The notes beneath the pieces are model-generated. The model was not told the origin of the DNA and ran no database searches. It worked only from the letters and a program-made list of their open reading frames with translations. From Mactromeris polynyma (Eukaryota > Mollusca > Bivalvia > Venerida > Mactridae), in the NCBI GenBank assembly GCA_032209605.1, contig JASFXZ010000001.1, positions 27,098,619 to 27,162,618 of the forward strand: DNA of 64,000 nucleotides. The letters run 5' to 3'. Below are positions 22,961-37,300 of the stretch, in pieces. Position 1 is the first letter of the stretch. Each line of letters begins with the position of its first letter. Position numbers and translations under genes: made by a program.

Positions 22961-22978
22961 TCACCTACATGTGAGTAC

Positions 22979-23268
22979 AAACAGCAGCTTCACACATTCC
23001 AATTGCAAAACTTACCGAAGACATTTATATATTATAATATCATGTGTTTTTGAATGTCTATCTTCTGCTATGTACTGCAAGTCAGACAAAAATAATACTT
23101 TGTACCCTCTTATTTTTAGAAGCTGGAAGTTAGAAATGATCAAATAATTTAAGATTTACCCATTTTAATAACAATTTCATTTTGATACCATTGTAACATG
23201 CAAAATACTCATTTCCCAATATTGCTAATTCTACTATTTTTAATCACTTTCTACACTATTGTTTTCAG
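22979..23268. other. Intron 3' end before the first visible TIR exon
   Basis: AT-rich sequence ending in CACTATTGTTTTCAG, a good acceptor. In the frame of the exon it is closed by a TAA at 23194 and offers no ATG, so the start codon must be in an upstream exon. Confidence 0.6.
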
Positions 23269-26200
23269 TGTAAGAAAATATTTGTTGCTGTTCATGATGG
23301 AGATGTAAATATTGTCAATAAATGTATAATTGAACCAATGACTGAAGGAAAACATCATGGACTGACAATTGAATGCTGCACGGATCAAGATTTAAAACTT
23401 GGATCCAATAGGATAACATGGTATGATTACATAGCATTGTCAGGACTGTGGCTCACAGCTTACGCATCTTTTAAAAATACTGTATATAATGGAGTGGTAA
23501 ATTTAATAGCAACATGAAAATGTTTGCAAATTCATAAAAGTGTAATTTTCCCTTTTGACAAAAGCATGGTTTTATACAATGTACTGTTCAAAATGTAACA
23601 ATACTGATTTTGGCTTGTAAAACATCTGAAATCACACAAAATTAGTGTAGACTACTGTTACTAGTGTATCCACTATGTCTATTGGTCAATATTCTCTAAA
23701 ACATGTTTTCATTGGCCAACTTGTAACCTCTAATTTGTTCAGTATTCTGAAGTAAATGAAAATGGAATATGCATATAAGTACTGCACAATATTTTGGCAA
23801 TCTAATTTTAGTAAGATTTAAAAATATGCATACAGTCTATAGCATTTTATAGTTGACAACAGAAACAAGAAATATCTTTAAAGGAGATAAACAGTGTAGA
23901 TAGAATGATGTCTTCCGGTATGTTAAATGAAATAATATTTTTTTAAACATGTTGAAAAATAAATCCTTACCAAAAATTAACTCAGATCTGTCTTATCAGG
24001 GTAATTTTATAAATGCTTAAACATATTTACTACTTCCGGCAAAATCAAACTGCTAACGAACTCATATCTTATGAAAACCCCATTGGGTGCCTCTTTAGTT
24101 AAAAAAGCCCGCTTTGAGGACAGCATATGGTTGGTAAAAATGTAGGTCTAAATCAATGCTACACCAAACAAGAAATATCTTTAAAAAAAATGGTCGGCGC
24201 AACTTGAAGTTTGCAAATTTGTTGCAATCTATAGGTTAAAATTTGTTGTACAACATAAAAGATGCCTAAATGTCATTCAATTATGCTATATAATACAGAA
24301 TTTCCAAGCCCTGTAAGGGGAGATCACTGCGTTTGAGACTGCATCAATCGCAACTTCTCGGCGGTATTCGACAGAGCCAATAATGCGGAGGTGTTCCGAA
24401 TGAGACGGCATAATAAATAACTCGATCCGTAGTGTGATTAGTCATAGACACAGTATAGTGTGTTTCAATATAGATCTAGTTCAACATTACTTATTGCATA
24501 AGTCGTGAACTCACACATCCATGTTGATAAACTTGTTACATAGCAATTTTCTGATTAAAAGAATATTAATGTTTGCGACTGGTACATAAAACCAAGAAAG
24601 TCTTCTAAATTCCAACACCGGACAATTCCCCGTTGTGATGAATAACAACACTACTTACTGGATAAATCTCGAAATACACTAGAAAATGTTAACCAATCTG
24701 CTTCAAGGCTACACGTATTTTTAAATTGAAGAGAAATGGCGCGAAATTGCGTTGGTGGTTAACGTAAGATTTGATTGGTTACAAAACACTGAATATGCAA
24801 TTAGCAAAACCATGTTAGTACGGCTGCAGTGTCTCAATCTTTGTTTCGAAGAAAAGATACTTATCGTCCCATGGTGATTTACATAACATTCTGATATGAA
24901 AATAGCGAGCATAACATGTAGCTAAAATAGATTGTTATTATATTAAGAGATTTCAAGTACATGTATATTATTATTATTTATAGTTGGTTTCAACAGAACT
25001 TAATTAGTACGAAATATTTTTGGCCATCCTCAAAAAATGTCTGTCTGTCCAAATCACAGGAGATTGTCATGAGTTCTCTCCCTTTATCTATTCTATATTA
25101 TGAGCTGTCCTGAGATTTCCGACCAAGTGGTCAAAATGATGTCACGTCAAAAACAGACGACAAAGTTTATTATGTCCTAATTGTTTACGCGCAATTGCTG
25201 TTCCACTGACCTTTCTTGTACAGCTTCCTCAACTATGTGCGTAACCATTGACGTCATGTAAACAATGTAGTACTCTGTTACTGGTTCACCGTTCTACTGC
25301 ATTGAACTGTCCACTACTGAGTGTTTACATATTTATGTTTTGAATTTGAAGTATTTTTTAATCATGAATGTATGACAGAAGCAGATGCGTTATAGATGCT
25401 CTCAATGAACTCTTGTTTCATATGTTCCCCACGCAGATCAAAGCACTATATAAAACAGTTTACAGTATCGAAGTATTTCAAAGTGGCTGATCTCCAAAAT
25501 ATTCACAATTTATTTAATAAGACAAAATTACCAATAACACATACTGTATATCTAAATCTTGGAGTACAAAGATGGAGTACAGAATATGAATCAACAAACA
25601 CCTGACATCATCAGCTGTACCAGGTAATAGAGTCCAGATGAAAATAACTAGCCAACAATTAGTTTTAATAGTTATTATTAGAGATCTAGATAATATATAA
25701 TAAAAAGCTAGAGAAATGTGAAATCTACTTATATCTCATTTAGCAAATATTTCATGACCGTGGTTATCTGCAAACGAAAATAAACTTGGACGCGCTCAGT
25801 ACGTTAGAGCTTAGTACGTTCTGTTTGGTTACCAATCTACCACAACCTTGCCTAAGACGAACGCGAGCTTTTCTTTAGTAAATTTATGTGTCATCAATAA
25901 TCCTGTGGTATGTTTTAAGTTTAAATCTCTATTTACTGTCATGATAACCAATATAAAAGCGAACCCATTTGAACCTATCCAGGTAGATCTACAGGAGATT
26001 TATTAGCATTTTAAAATAAACATACGAAAGCCTTGTGGTGAAATTTCAGCTTCCAAAATTCGCAAATTCAACTTCATAAATTCACGATTTCAAATGCACA
26101 AATTCGCAAATTCAACTAAACGAAACCATGATTTTAACATCTTGACCACTAGGTCGGAAATCTCATGACACGGATTATATATACAACCAAAGTTAGATAC

Positions 26201-28358
26201 AAATATTGTGGTGGGAGTACAGCAAACAAAGTTAGATACAAATATTGTGGTGGGAGTACAGCAAACAAAGTTACATACAAATATTGTGGTGGGAGTACAG
26301 CAAACAAAGTTACATACTAATATTGTGGTGGGAGGAGTACAGCAAACAAAGTTACATACAAATATTGTGGTGGGAGTACAGCAAACAAAGTTACATACAA
26401 ATATTGTGGTGGGAGTACAGCAAACAAAGTTACATACAAATATTGTGGTGGGAGTACTGCAAACAAAGTTACATACAAATATTGTGGTGGGAGTACAGCA
26501 AACAAAGTTACATACAAATATTGTGGTGGGAGTACAGCAAACAAAGTTACATACAAATATTGTGGTGGGAGGAGTACAGCAAACAAAGTTACATACAAAT
26601 ATTGTGGTGGGAGTACAGCAAACAAAGTTACATACAAATATTGTGGTGGGAGTACTGCAAACAAAGTTACATACAAATATTGTGGTGGGAGGAGTACAGC
26701 AAACAAAGTTACATACAAATATTGTGGTGGGAGTACAGCAAACAAAGTTACATACAAATATTGTGGTGGGAGGAGTACAGCAAACAAAGTTACATACAAA
26801 TATTGTGGTGGGAGTACAGCAAACAAAGTTACATACAAATATTGTGGTGGGAGGAGTACAGCAAACAAAGTTACATACAAATATTGTGGTGGGAGTACAG
26901 CAAACAAAGTTAGATACAAATATTGTGGTGGGAGTACAGCAAACAAAGTTACATACAAATATTGTGGTGGGAGTACTGCAAACAAAGTTACATACAAATA
27001 TTGTGGTGGGAGTACAGCAAACAAAGTTACATACAAATATTGTGGTGGGAGTACAGCAAACAAAGTTACATACAAATATTGTGGTGGGAGTACTGCAAAC
27101 AAAGTTACATACAAATATTGTGGTGGGAGTACAGCAAACAAAGTTACATACAAATATTGTGGTGGGAGTACTGCAAACAAAGTTACAAACAAATATTTTA
27201 AGAATGTCCTTACACATGAAGTCAGTTGACAAAGGTCAAGGTGACAGCAAAGTGGACAGTCATGTTTAAATTCAGAGGAGAAAAAAAATATAATTTTGTG
27301 CATAAAACTTGTTTCAGTGTGAATATTCATATGTGATCGGATGAAAAATGCACAATTGTGAACTGTAATTATATAAGCGATGGGGAAAAAAGTCGGAAAA
27401 AATGCGGTTTGGAATTGCTATGGCTTAACTAGTGAAAAACAAGAAGATGAAGACTTCTGTAAATTGTTATCTCAGTTTTTACCTTGACAATATGTTGTAC
27501 ATATGTTGTATGGGTGAGTAGCTTTGCTCAAATCTGAAATAAAATTTCTGTTCTGTTCTATAATTAAGTGAAACTATATTAGTAATTACTGTTTCCTTGG
27601 TTTCAAATGGTTTGAAATTGGAGTAACTTCACATCAAATTTTAGGCCAGTCATAGCCAGTTTTTCATAAAATTAACCTCGATACCGTTTTTCATAAAATT
27701 AACCTTGATACAGTTTTTCATAAAATTAACCTCGATACAGTTTTTCATAAAATTAACCTCGATACAGTTTTTCATAAAATTAACCTCGATACAGTTTTTC
27801 ATAAAATTAACCTCAATACAGTTTTTCATAAAATTAACCTCGATACAGTTTTTCATAAAATTAATCTCGATACAGTTTTTCATAAAATTAACCTTGATAA
27901 AGTTTTTCATAAAATTAACCTTCATACAGTTTTTCATAAAATTAACCTTCATACAGTTTTTCATAAAATTAACCTTCATACAGTTTTTCATAAAATTAAC
28001 CTTCATACAGTTTTTCATAAAATTAACCTTCATACAGTTTTTCATAAAATTAACCTTCATACTTTTTCATTTACTTAAAGCATTGCTGACATGGTGGAGG
28101 AATGTCATCACACATTTGTTGTCCTTACAAAGCAATCGCTTAAGACAGCATGGATCAAGTACGAGACGTGGTTAGCTTTACAGAAATCTCTGCGGGATTG
28201 TAAACTGTGTCTAGCATTGATATTGTTTGATGTTGACATATCAGTGGTGCTTGATGCACAATTCGGACTGCTTACACAGTCAATGATTATTCCTGTGGAC
28301 ACCAACAGCAATTCATGGCAAACAACAATGATAGAAAAGATGATACATCATATAAAAG
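23269..28358 (+). CDS. Exons 1-2 of the fusion gene: TIR domain 1
   Basis: Exon 23269-23420 encodes the first TIR strand and box (KKIFVAVHDGD, then GLTIECCTDQDLKLGSN, matching the RDF.PG loop of Toll-type TIRs). The codon split TG|C joins it to 28081-28358. That exon reads ITCIADMVEECHHTFVVLTK and then SLKTAWIKYETWLAL, matching the I..SI..S.K.VFVLS and WCKYE blocks of TLR2. The E of WIKYE is in the position of the catalytic or structural Glu of TIR domains. Box 3, usually FW, is replaced by NSWQTTMIEKMI. The domain is about 143 residues, a normal TIR length. Exon 1 begins at a Cys codon in phase 0, so the start codon lies upstream. Confidence 0.85.
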
Positions 28359-31300
28359 GTGTGTGTCAATTTCATTGTTGTAATGTTATTATCATAAAAG
28401 CGGTTGTTTTGACTGTCAAAGCTTGTGCCACTCATCTGAATCAATCTGTTGAATCTGTCAGTTCTATTTTTAGAATGGTATGTTATTTTTTATTAGGGGT
28501 GCGTGTCAATATTACTCATAATTATGAATGTATGTTGATACTACCTACAGTATAATACTTAGAGTTATCAATTACATTTATTACACTTTCATGGCTGCAA
28601 GATATAATCTTCAGAATCTGATAATTCACCTATCAATATTTTGCCCCAGGGAAGGGGGGGGGGGGGGGCGACAGCCTGACCCAGGGGAATAACACCATTT
28701 GTCTTTCTTTGGGTCTAATTCCTCACGGTATTGTAATACATGTATCTTGATTTTTGCAGAAGCCAAACCTGTGAAACCTATACAGATTGCTGCTAGTCTA
28801 TCAGTAGGGCAAGCCTGGAGCCATTTTACTGGATACGCAAAACATGTATTGCCAAGTGAGTCTACTTTCTTATGTCCAAGGTAGGGGCAGTGGTTCCGGG
28901 GTAGATGGTTTGACTCTGAACCCCACTTTGAATGCGTTTTGATAAAAACTGTTGCAATCCCTGTACTTGTTGCATGTATTGAACCCATGAAGCAGTCATC
29001 TAGGGTGATTAGTATAAGTTTTAAGAAATTGTGATTCACAATTGCCAAAAAATAAATAAATAAATTTAAACTAACATCTTATGAAATAAATTATGTGGAA
29101 TACATGAATCAGTTTTAAAAAAGAAATATACTCAGTACATTTAAAAACGCACATTTTTTACCAACCATACTTCTTTAAATTTCATTTTTTACTTTTGAAA
29201 CTCATTTTTTATGAAAATACTTGTCGATTGTCATGACATTTAGCATACATGTTGCATACACATGCAATAATATTGTGTCAAGTTCTTTTCTTGTATCCTG
29301 AAAGTCATTTAATGAAAATTTAGAAATCCCATTCATTGCGCTATTAAATGTGCTGAGTATTTTAATAAAACTTTAAATCACAAATCAGTTTTTTGTGCAC
29401 TCAATTACATACAATTTTGTTACACAAAATGTCTCACAATTCTCTTTTGTGATGGGAATAAAAATGACTTTAGCTTTCCTTCTGTAAGGAAATCGCAAAT
29501 AGTGATGCTAGTATATTCTTTCTCCAGTAATATAGCTTTTCTCCAGTAACATAGCTTTTCTCCAGTAACATACCGTTTTAGCTCACGAGCACAAAGTACT
29601 CATGGTGAGCTTTAAGGATTGTTGGATGTCCATTGTCGTGCGGTGAGCATCGTCTGTCGTGCATCAACATTTTCTTTAAACAACATCTCCTCCTATACCA
29701 CTGAATGGATTTTATCCAAGCTTCACAGGAATGATCCTTGGGTGGGCCTTGTTCAAAGTTGCATAAACCGTTCCAGTCTAATGCATAAGTTGGTCATAGG
29801 AGCTAAAAATAGATTTCAAAAGGGTAACTTTGAAAATCTTCTTATCCTTAACAATAAGGCCTACAGCTTTGATATTTGGTGTGTAACGTTGTCTAATGGT
29901 CCTTTTACAAGATTGCATAAATCATTAAATTCCATAAAAACATGGCCACCAGGGATGGGGCCGTGTTCCCTATATGTATATTGTGACATCTCTTCCTAAA
30001 CCACTAAATAGATTTTGACAACATTTCCTAGAAATGATCATTTGGGGGGGGGGGGGTCCTCTTTCAAAGTTATATAATGGTTCCGGTCTGTTGCATAAGT
30101 AGGTTTTAGGAGCTAACATAGATTTTAAAAGTGAAAAATTTGAAAATCATTTTGTGTCAAACCATACGATTCGGTTTGGTATTTGGTGTGTAGCATTGCC
30201 TAGTGGTCCTCTTACAATATTGCATAAATTATTAAGTTCCGTCAAAAAAACATGGCAGCAGGGATGGGCAGTGTTTGGTATTTGGTGTGTAGCATTGTCT
30301 AGTGGTCCTCTTACAATATTGCATAAATTATTAAGTTCCGTCAAAAAACATGGCAGCAGGGATGGGCAGTGTTTGGTATTTGGTGTGTAGCTTTGCCTAG
30401 TGGTCCTCTTACAATATTGCATAAATTATTAAGTTCCGTCAAAAAACATGACAGCAGGGATGGGCAGTGTTTGGTATTTGGTGTGTAGCATTGCCTAGTG
30501 TTCCTCTTACAATATTGCATAAATTATTAAGTTCCGTCAAAAAACATGGCAGCAGGGATGGGCAGTGTTTGGTATTTGGTGTGTAGCATTGCCTAGTGAT
30601 CCTCTTACAATATTGCATAAATTATTAAGTTCCGTCAAAAAACATGACAGCAGGGATGGGCAGTGTTTGGTATTTGGTGTGTAGCATTGCCTAGTGGTCC
30701 TCTTACAATATTGCATAAATTATTAAGTTCCGTCAAAAAACATGGCAGCAGGGATGGGCAGTGTTTGGTATTTGGTGTGTAGCATTGTCTAGTGGTCCTC
30801 TTACAATATTGCATAAATTATTAAGTTCCGTCAAAAAACATGGCAGCAGGGATGGGCAGTGTTTGGTATTTGGTGTGTAGCATTGTCTAGTGGTCCTCTT
30901 ACAAGATTGAATAAATTATTAGGTTCTGTAATAAAACATGGTCGCATACCTTTTCTCCAAAAATAAATCTTAAACTTTTAAATTCAGGTCTTGCAATAAG
31001 AGATTATAAACAAACAGAATCTGTTGTTATTTGTATAATTATGTTTATTTTGAACAGATGTTGATCAAAGTTGGCTTATAAGATTTTTAGTAATGAAGGT
31101 TGACTGACTATTGGAATACAAACATTACATTCAAACTTTGTAGGAATAGTTCTGAGAAGTTGTTTAGGAAAATAACTAAAACATCTTTAAAATATGACCT
31201 TCTGTTTGAATGATATAGCATGAACAAGGTCACTGAATTTTCCTACATTTTACAAAACTATTAAAGCATATTTTCGTAAGAAAACTAGAGATCAGAATTT

Positions 31301-34300
31301 CAGGCAGTGGTAATTTTTTCTTTCAGAATTAGAGACTTGTATAAAATCTAGTGAATGGTATAAAAACAATGAAAGTAGTTTTCCAGTCATGGAATTCAAC
31401 CTGATTCCACAATCTGCGATCTCGAAGAATTCATTGACAGATTACAGTGAGGATATTCATGTAAGCATTATAATACATCTAATTTATTAGAATTATTATA
31501 TCTCCGTAGGAGGAGGATATAGCCGCCACTTTGTCTGTCCATGCGTCCATCCCACATTCATGTCTGTGCTATTTCTCTGCAACCAACCACCAGAATTCAA
31601 TGCAACTTGATGGAAAGCTTCACTACACTGCATGTTCTACACAGAAGGAGATGTGCATATATTGTCTGCATGTTCTACACAGAAGGAGATGTGCATATAT
31701 TGTCTGCATGTTCTACACAGAAGGAGATGTGCATATATTGTCTGCATGTTCTACACAGAAGGAGATGTGCATATATTGTCTGCATGTTCTACACAGAAGG
31801 AGATGTGCATATATTGTCTGCATATTCTACTCAGAAGGAGATGTGCATATATTGTCTGCATGTTCTACACAGAAGGAGATGTGCATATATTGTCTGCATG
31901 TTCTACACAGAAGGAGATGTGCATATATTGTCTGCATGTTCTACACAGAAGGAGATGTGCATATATTGTCTGCATGTTCTACACAGAAGGAGATGTGCAT
32001 ATATTGTCTGCATATTCTACACAGAAGGAGATGTGCATATATTGTCTGCATGTTCCAGTTTGATGATTTCTCACAAATTTATGTCCCTTTCCTCATGTAC
32101 ATACTTCAGGGAGCATCCATTGGTTCTACGGATATTCTTGTATAAAATTATTCACCAACGTATGAACGTGTACTAAATATGGAGGAATAGATGTAGTCTA
32201 AGTCTAGTAATGGCTGTACTTTAGAGGCATGCATAGTGGCCATACTGACTCCTCATCCGAAATGTTGTAAGTTTGAATCCCTCCTTTGTTGTGGTGGAAT
32301 TGTGCACTTCACAATCCCTGAATTAGGCACCGGTACTGGTTAGTAACCTAGGAAGCAGTCATCGAAAGTGATATAATTATATCTGTTGCAGAACTTGTTT
32401 CACAGTTGATGTAAAATGAATAAGTTTAACCTAAAACTATGTGACAGCTGGTATTTGAACACAAAAAGCTAGAGAATATGAAATTTTCCATTTATCTTCA
32501 TTATGCACATGCAGTATACAGTAATTGTAATAATAGATGAAATCTAGAATTCACTGAAAGTCGGTTTTTATCAGGTGTACAAATATATAATTAGATTCTT
32601 GTTTTCAGTATGAAGGTGACTTGCCCGTAATCAAAGCTCAGCGAGGAAGTTTCAAAGACAGACCATACAGACTTTCTGTGTACAGAATACGTGATAGAGC
32701 AACAGACAAGGCAAGAATTGAATATTTGTACAAAATCCATTAAAACTGTAATAAATGCCATTCAAAGATTTCTTGTGTGTTGAAGTTTTACACCATTTAT
32801 CAACAATATAGTATATCAGTTATGTATTGCAGACATTTACATCAAATATTACAGTTGTCATCATAAATTGCTGAATTTACTATTTGCTTGAACAAAATAT
32901 CTCACTAAATTCTGTAATATACAGTGAGACATCATTTATTAGACAACCTTCTATCTGAATACTTGGTATCATCTGAAATAAATATCATGTCCTGATGTAT
33001 CTTTTTAGGCAGCAAATTGAAATCAGCTATTGGAAACCATATATTATTTGAAATAAAATTTTAAATGAAGTCTGATTGTATTAACTGTCATAAGTTTACA
33101 AAACACTTATTGATAAATATGTATAAATCACTGTTACATGAGAGAAGTGTGTCTCTGTGTTACATGAGAGGAGTGTGTCTCTGTGTTTCACTGTTACATG
33201 AGTGGAGTGTGTCTCTGTGTTTCACTGTTACATGAGCGGAGTGTGTCTCTGTGTAAATCACTGTTACATGAGCGGAGTGTGTCTCTGTGTAAACAATCAC
33301 TGTTACATGAGCGGAGTGTGTCTCTGTGTAAATCACTGTTACATGAGAGGAGTGTGTCTCTGTGTTACATGAGCTGAGTGTGTCTCTGTGTTACATGAGA
33401 GGAGTGTGTCTCTGTGTTACATGAGAGGAGTGTGTCTCTGTGTTACATGAGCTGAGTGTGTCTCTGTGTTACATGAGCTGAGTGTGTCTCTGTGTTACAT
33501 GAGCTGAGTGTGTCTCTGTGTTACATGAGCTGAGTGTGTCTCTGTGTTACATGAGCTGAGTGTGTCTCTGTGTTACATGAGCTGAGTGTGTCTCTGTGTT
33601 ACATGAGCTGAGTGTGTCTCTGTGTTACATGAGCTGAGTGTGTCTCTGTGTTACATGAGCTGAGTGTGTCTCTGTGTTACATGAGCTGAGTGTGTCTCTG
33701 TGTTACATGAGCTGAGTGTGTCTCTGTGTTACATGAGCTGAGTGTGTCTCTGTGTTACATGAGCTGAGTGTGTCTCTGTGTTACATGAGCTGAGTGTGTC
33801 TCTGTGTTACATGAGCTGAGTGTGTCTCTGTGTTACATGAGAGGAGTGTGTCTCTGTGTTACATGAGAGGAGTGTGTCTCTGTGTTACATGAGAGGAGTG
33901 TGTCTCTGTGTTACATGAGAGGAGTGTGTCTCTGTGTTACATGAGAGGAGTGTGTCTCTGTGTTACATGAGAGGAGTGTGTCTCTGTGTTACATGAGAGG
34001 AGTGTGTCTCTGTGTTACATGAGAGGAGTGTGTCTCTGTGTTACATGAGAGGAGTGTGTCTCTGTGTTACATGAGAGGAGTGTGTCTCTGTGTTACATGA
34101 GAGGAGTGTGTCTCTGTGTTACATGAGAGGAGTGTGTCTCTGTGTTACATGAGAGGAGTGTGTCTCTGTGTTTCACTGTTACATGAGTGGAGTGTGTCTC
34201 TGTGTTTCACTGTTACATGAGAGAAGTGTGTCTCTGTGTTTCACTGTTACATGAGCTGAATGTGTCTCTGTGTTACATGAGAGGAGTGTGTCTCTGTGTT

Positions 34301-37300
34301 ACACTGTTACATGAGCAGAGTGTGTCTCTGTGTTTCACTGTTACATGAGAGGAGTGTGTCTCTGTGTTACATGAGCTGAGTGTGTTTCACTGTTTCATGC
34401 GAGGAGTGTGTCTCTGTGTTTCACTGTTACATGAGTGGAGTGTATCTCTGTGTTTCACTGTTACATGAGTGGAGTGTATCTCTGTGTTTCACTGTTACAT
34501 GAGAGGAGTGTGTCTCTGTGTTTCACTGTTACATGAGAGGAGTGTGTCTCTGTGTTTCACTGTTACATGAGCGGAATGTGTCTCTGTGTTTCACTGTTAC
34601 ATGAGAGGAGTGTGTCTCTGTGTTTCACTGTTACATGAGTGGAGTGTGTCTCTGTGTTTCACTGTTACATGAGCGGAGTGTGTCTCTGTGTTTCACTGTT
34701 ACATGAGCGGAATGTGTCTCTGTGTTTCACTGTTACATGAGAGGAGTGTGTCTCTGTGTTTCACTGTTACATGAGCGGAGTGTGTCTCTGTGTTTCACTG
34801 TTACATGAGCGGAGTGTGTCTCTGTGTTTCACTGTTACATGAGCTGAGTATGTCTCTGTGTTTCACTGTTACATGAGTGGAGTGTGTCTCTGTGTTTCAC
34901 TGTTACATGAGAGGAGTGTGTCTCTGTGTTTCACTGTTACATGAGCGGAGTGTGTCTCTGTGTTTCACTGTTACATGAGCGGAGTGTGTCTCTGTGTTTT
35001 ACTGTTACATGACAGGAGTGTGTCTCTGTGTTTCACTGTTACATGACAGGAGTGTGTCTCTGAGTTTCACTGTTACCTGAGAGGAGTGTGTCTCTGAGTT
35101 TCACTGTTACATGACAGGAGTGTGTCTCTGTGTTTCACTGTTACATGAGCGGAGTGTGTCTCTGTGTTTCACTGTTACATGATCTGAGTATGTCTCTGTG
35201 TTTCACTGTTACATGAGTGGAGTGTGTCTCTGTGTTTCACTGTTACATGAGAGGAGTGTGTCTCTGTGTTTCACTGTTACATGAGCGGAGTGTGTCTCTG
35301 TGTTTCACTGTTACATGAGCGGAGTGTGTCTCTGTGTTTCACTGTTACATGACAGGAGTGTGTCTCTGAGTTTCACTGTTACATGAGAGGAGTGTGTCTC
35401 TGTGTTTTAATGTTAAGGAATCAGCTTTTGTAACCACAGGAATTATTTGACAAAATACAATATTTATAGTTATTTTGTGAGAGGCCCTTACTACGCATGT
35501 GTCCAAACTGCACCACCTTTTTTGTCTTTCAAAGTTTAGTGCAAATGACATGTTGTTTGCCTTTCAGCAATACTTTTTTGTTGGTCAAATTCCGAATACA
35601 CTTGGTATTTTGAGTAAATTGGAGAAAAGAAAGATACCTATGTTTTCTGACGACATGAATGAAAATAAAAATGAAAGCTGTACTAAACTTGTTATGTCTG
35701 AGGGAGAACGAAAATTGCAGGTAAATAAAATTTACGCAGGGGTTCCATTTGACCTTGGACTTGACCCTTAGCCCCCTGGAATTTCCAAAATGACACAATT
35801 TGACCCATAGAATTCTGACTGAATGGTCAATTTTTCTCAAAATTATAAGCAATTTGGCCATAAAATAGTAAAATTTGGTCAAAAACTATCAAAATGACCA
35901 ATGGAATTCAGCACCTAGTCGAACCCTGTTTACAGTTTTGTGTTGTTTCTCAACAGTTTATCTGTAATACTAATCAGTGTTTGGGGGTATTAGGTGGCAA
36001 TTGGTCTTGAGATGAGTTTTAAAACTTCAGCATCTGATTGGTTATTTCAGAGTTCAGTCTAAATATTGACCAATGACAAGATTGCAGTCTCAAACTCATT
36101 TGTATTACATTGACCTTAGGGATAACCACCAGTACTAACTTGATCAATTGCAAGTTACTGACAACCAGAGGTGAATGACCAATGAGTGTATTATAAAACG
36201 TTTTCACTGAAGTACAACGTATTCTTATCCTTGACCAAAAATTCATTCTATAGAAGGGATAAAGGGGGAGAACTCGTGACCAAAGATTCATTCTATAGAA
36301 GGGATAAAGGGGGAGAACTCCTGACCAAAGATTTATTCTATAGAACAGATAAAGGAGGAGAACTCGTGACCAACGATTCATTCTATAGAAGGGATAAAAG
36401 GGGAGAACTCATGACCAAAGATTTATTCTTTAGAAGGGATTAAGGGGAAGAACTCGTGACCAAAGATTCATTCTATAGAAGGGATAAAGGGGGAGAACTC
36501 GTGGCCACAGATTCATTCTATAGAAGGGATAAAGGGGGAGAACTCCTGACCACAGATTCATTCTGTAGAAGGGGAAAAGGGGGAGAACTCCTGACCACAG
36601 ATTCATTCTATAGAAGGGATAAAGGGGGAGAACTCCTGACCACAGATTCATTCTATAGAAGGGATAAAGGGGGAGAACTCCTGACCACAGATTCATTGTA
36701 TAGAAGGAATAAAGGGGGAGAACACCTGACCACAGATTCATTCTATAGAAGGGATGAAGGGGGAGAACTCATGACCACAGATTCATTGTATGGAAGGGAT
36801 AAAGGGGGAGAACTCATGACCACAGATTCATTCTTCAGGAGAGATAAAGGGGGAGAACTCGTGACCACAGAATCATTCTATATGAGAGATAAAGGGGGAT
36901 AACTCATGACCAAAGATTCATTCTATAGAAGGGATGAAGGGGGAGAACTCATGACCACAGATTCATTCTATAGAAGGGATAAAGGGGGAGAACTCATGAC
37001 CACAGATTCATTCTTCAGGAGAGATAAAGGGGGAGAACTCGTGACCACAGAATCATTCTATATGAGAGATAAAGGGGGATAACTCATGACCAAAGATTCA
37101 TTCTATAGAAGGGATAAAGGGGGAGAACTCCTGACCAAAGATTCATTCTATAGAAGGGATAAAGACATGTGGTCTCAACCTTCAGAATGGTAATAGAATC
37201 ACTGGAGATTGTCACAAGTTCTCTCCATTTATCCCTTCTATAGTTCTCTTCCTTTATCCATTCTGTAGTATATATTTCTCCTATGAATAGAATATTGTAC

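Noticed and set aside
26090..27330. Open frames of more than 330 codons on both strands of the 39-bp array
   Set aside because: Units of 39 or 42 bp keep frame automatically. It sits in intron 1 with no flanking domain.
30035..30060. Poly-G runs at about 28,655 and 30,047 as G-quadruplex elements
   Set aside because: They are single homopolymers inside dispersed repeats. There is no evidence of a conserved structure.
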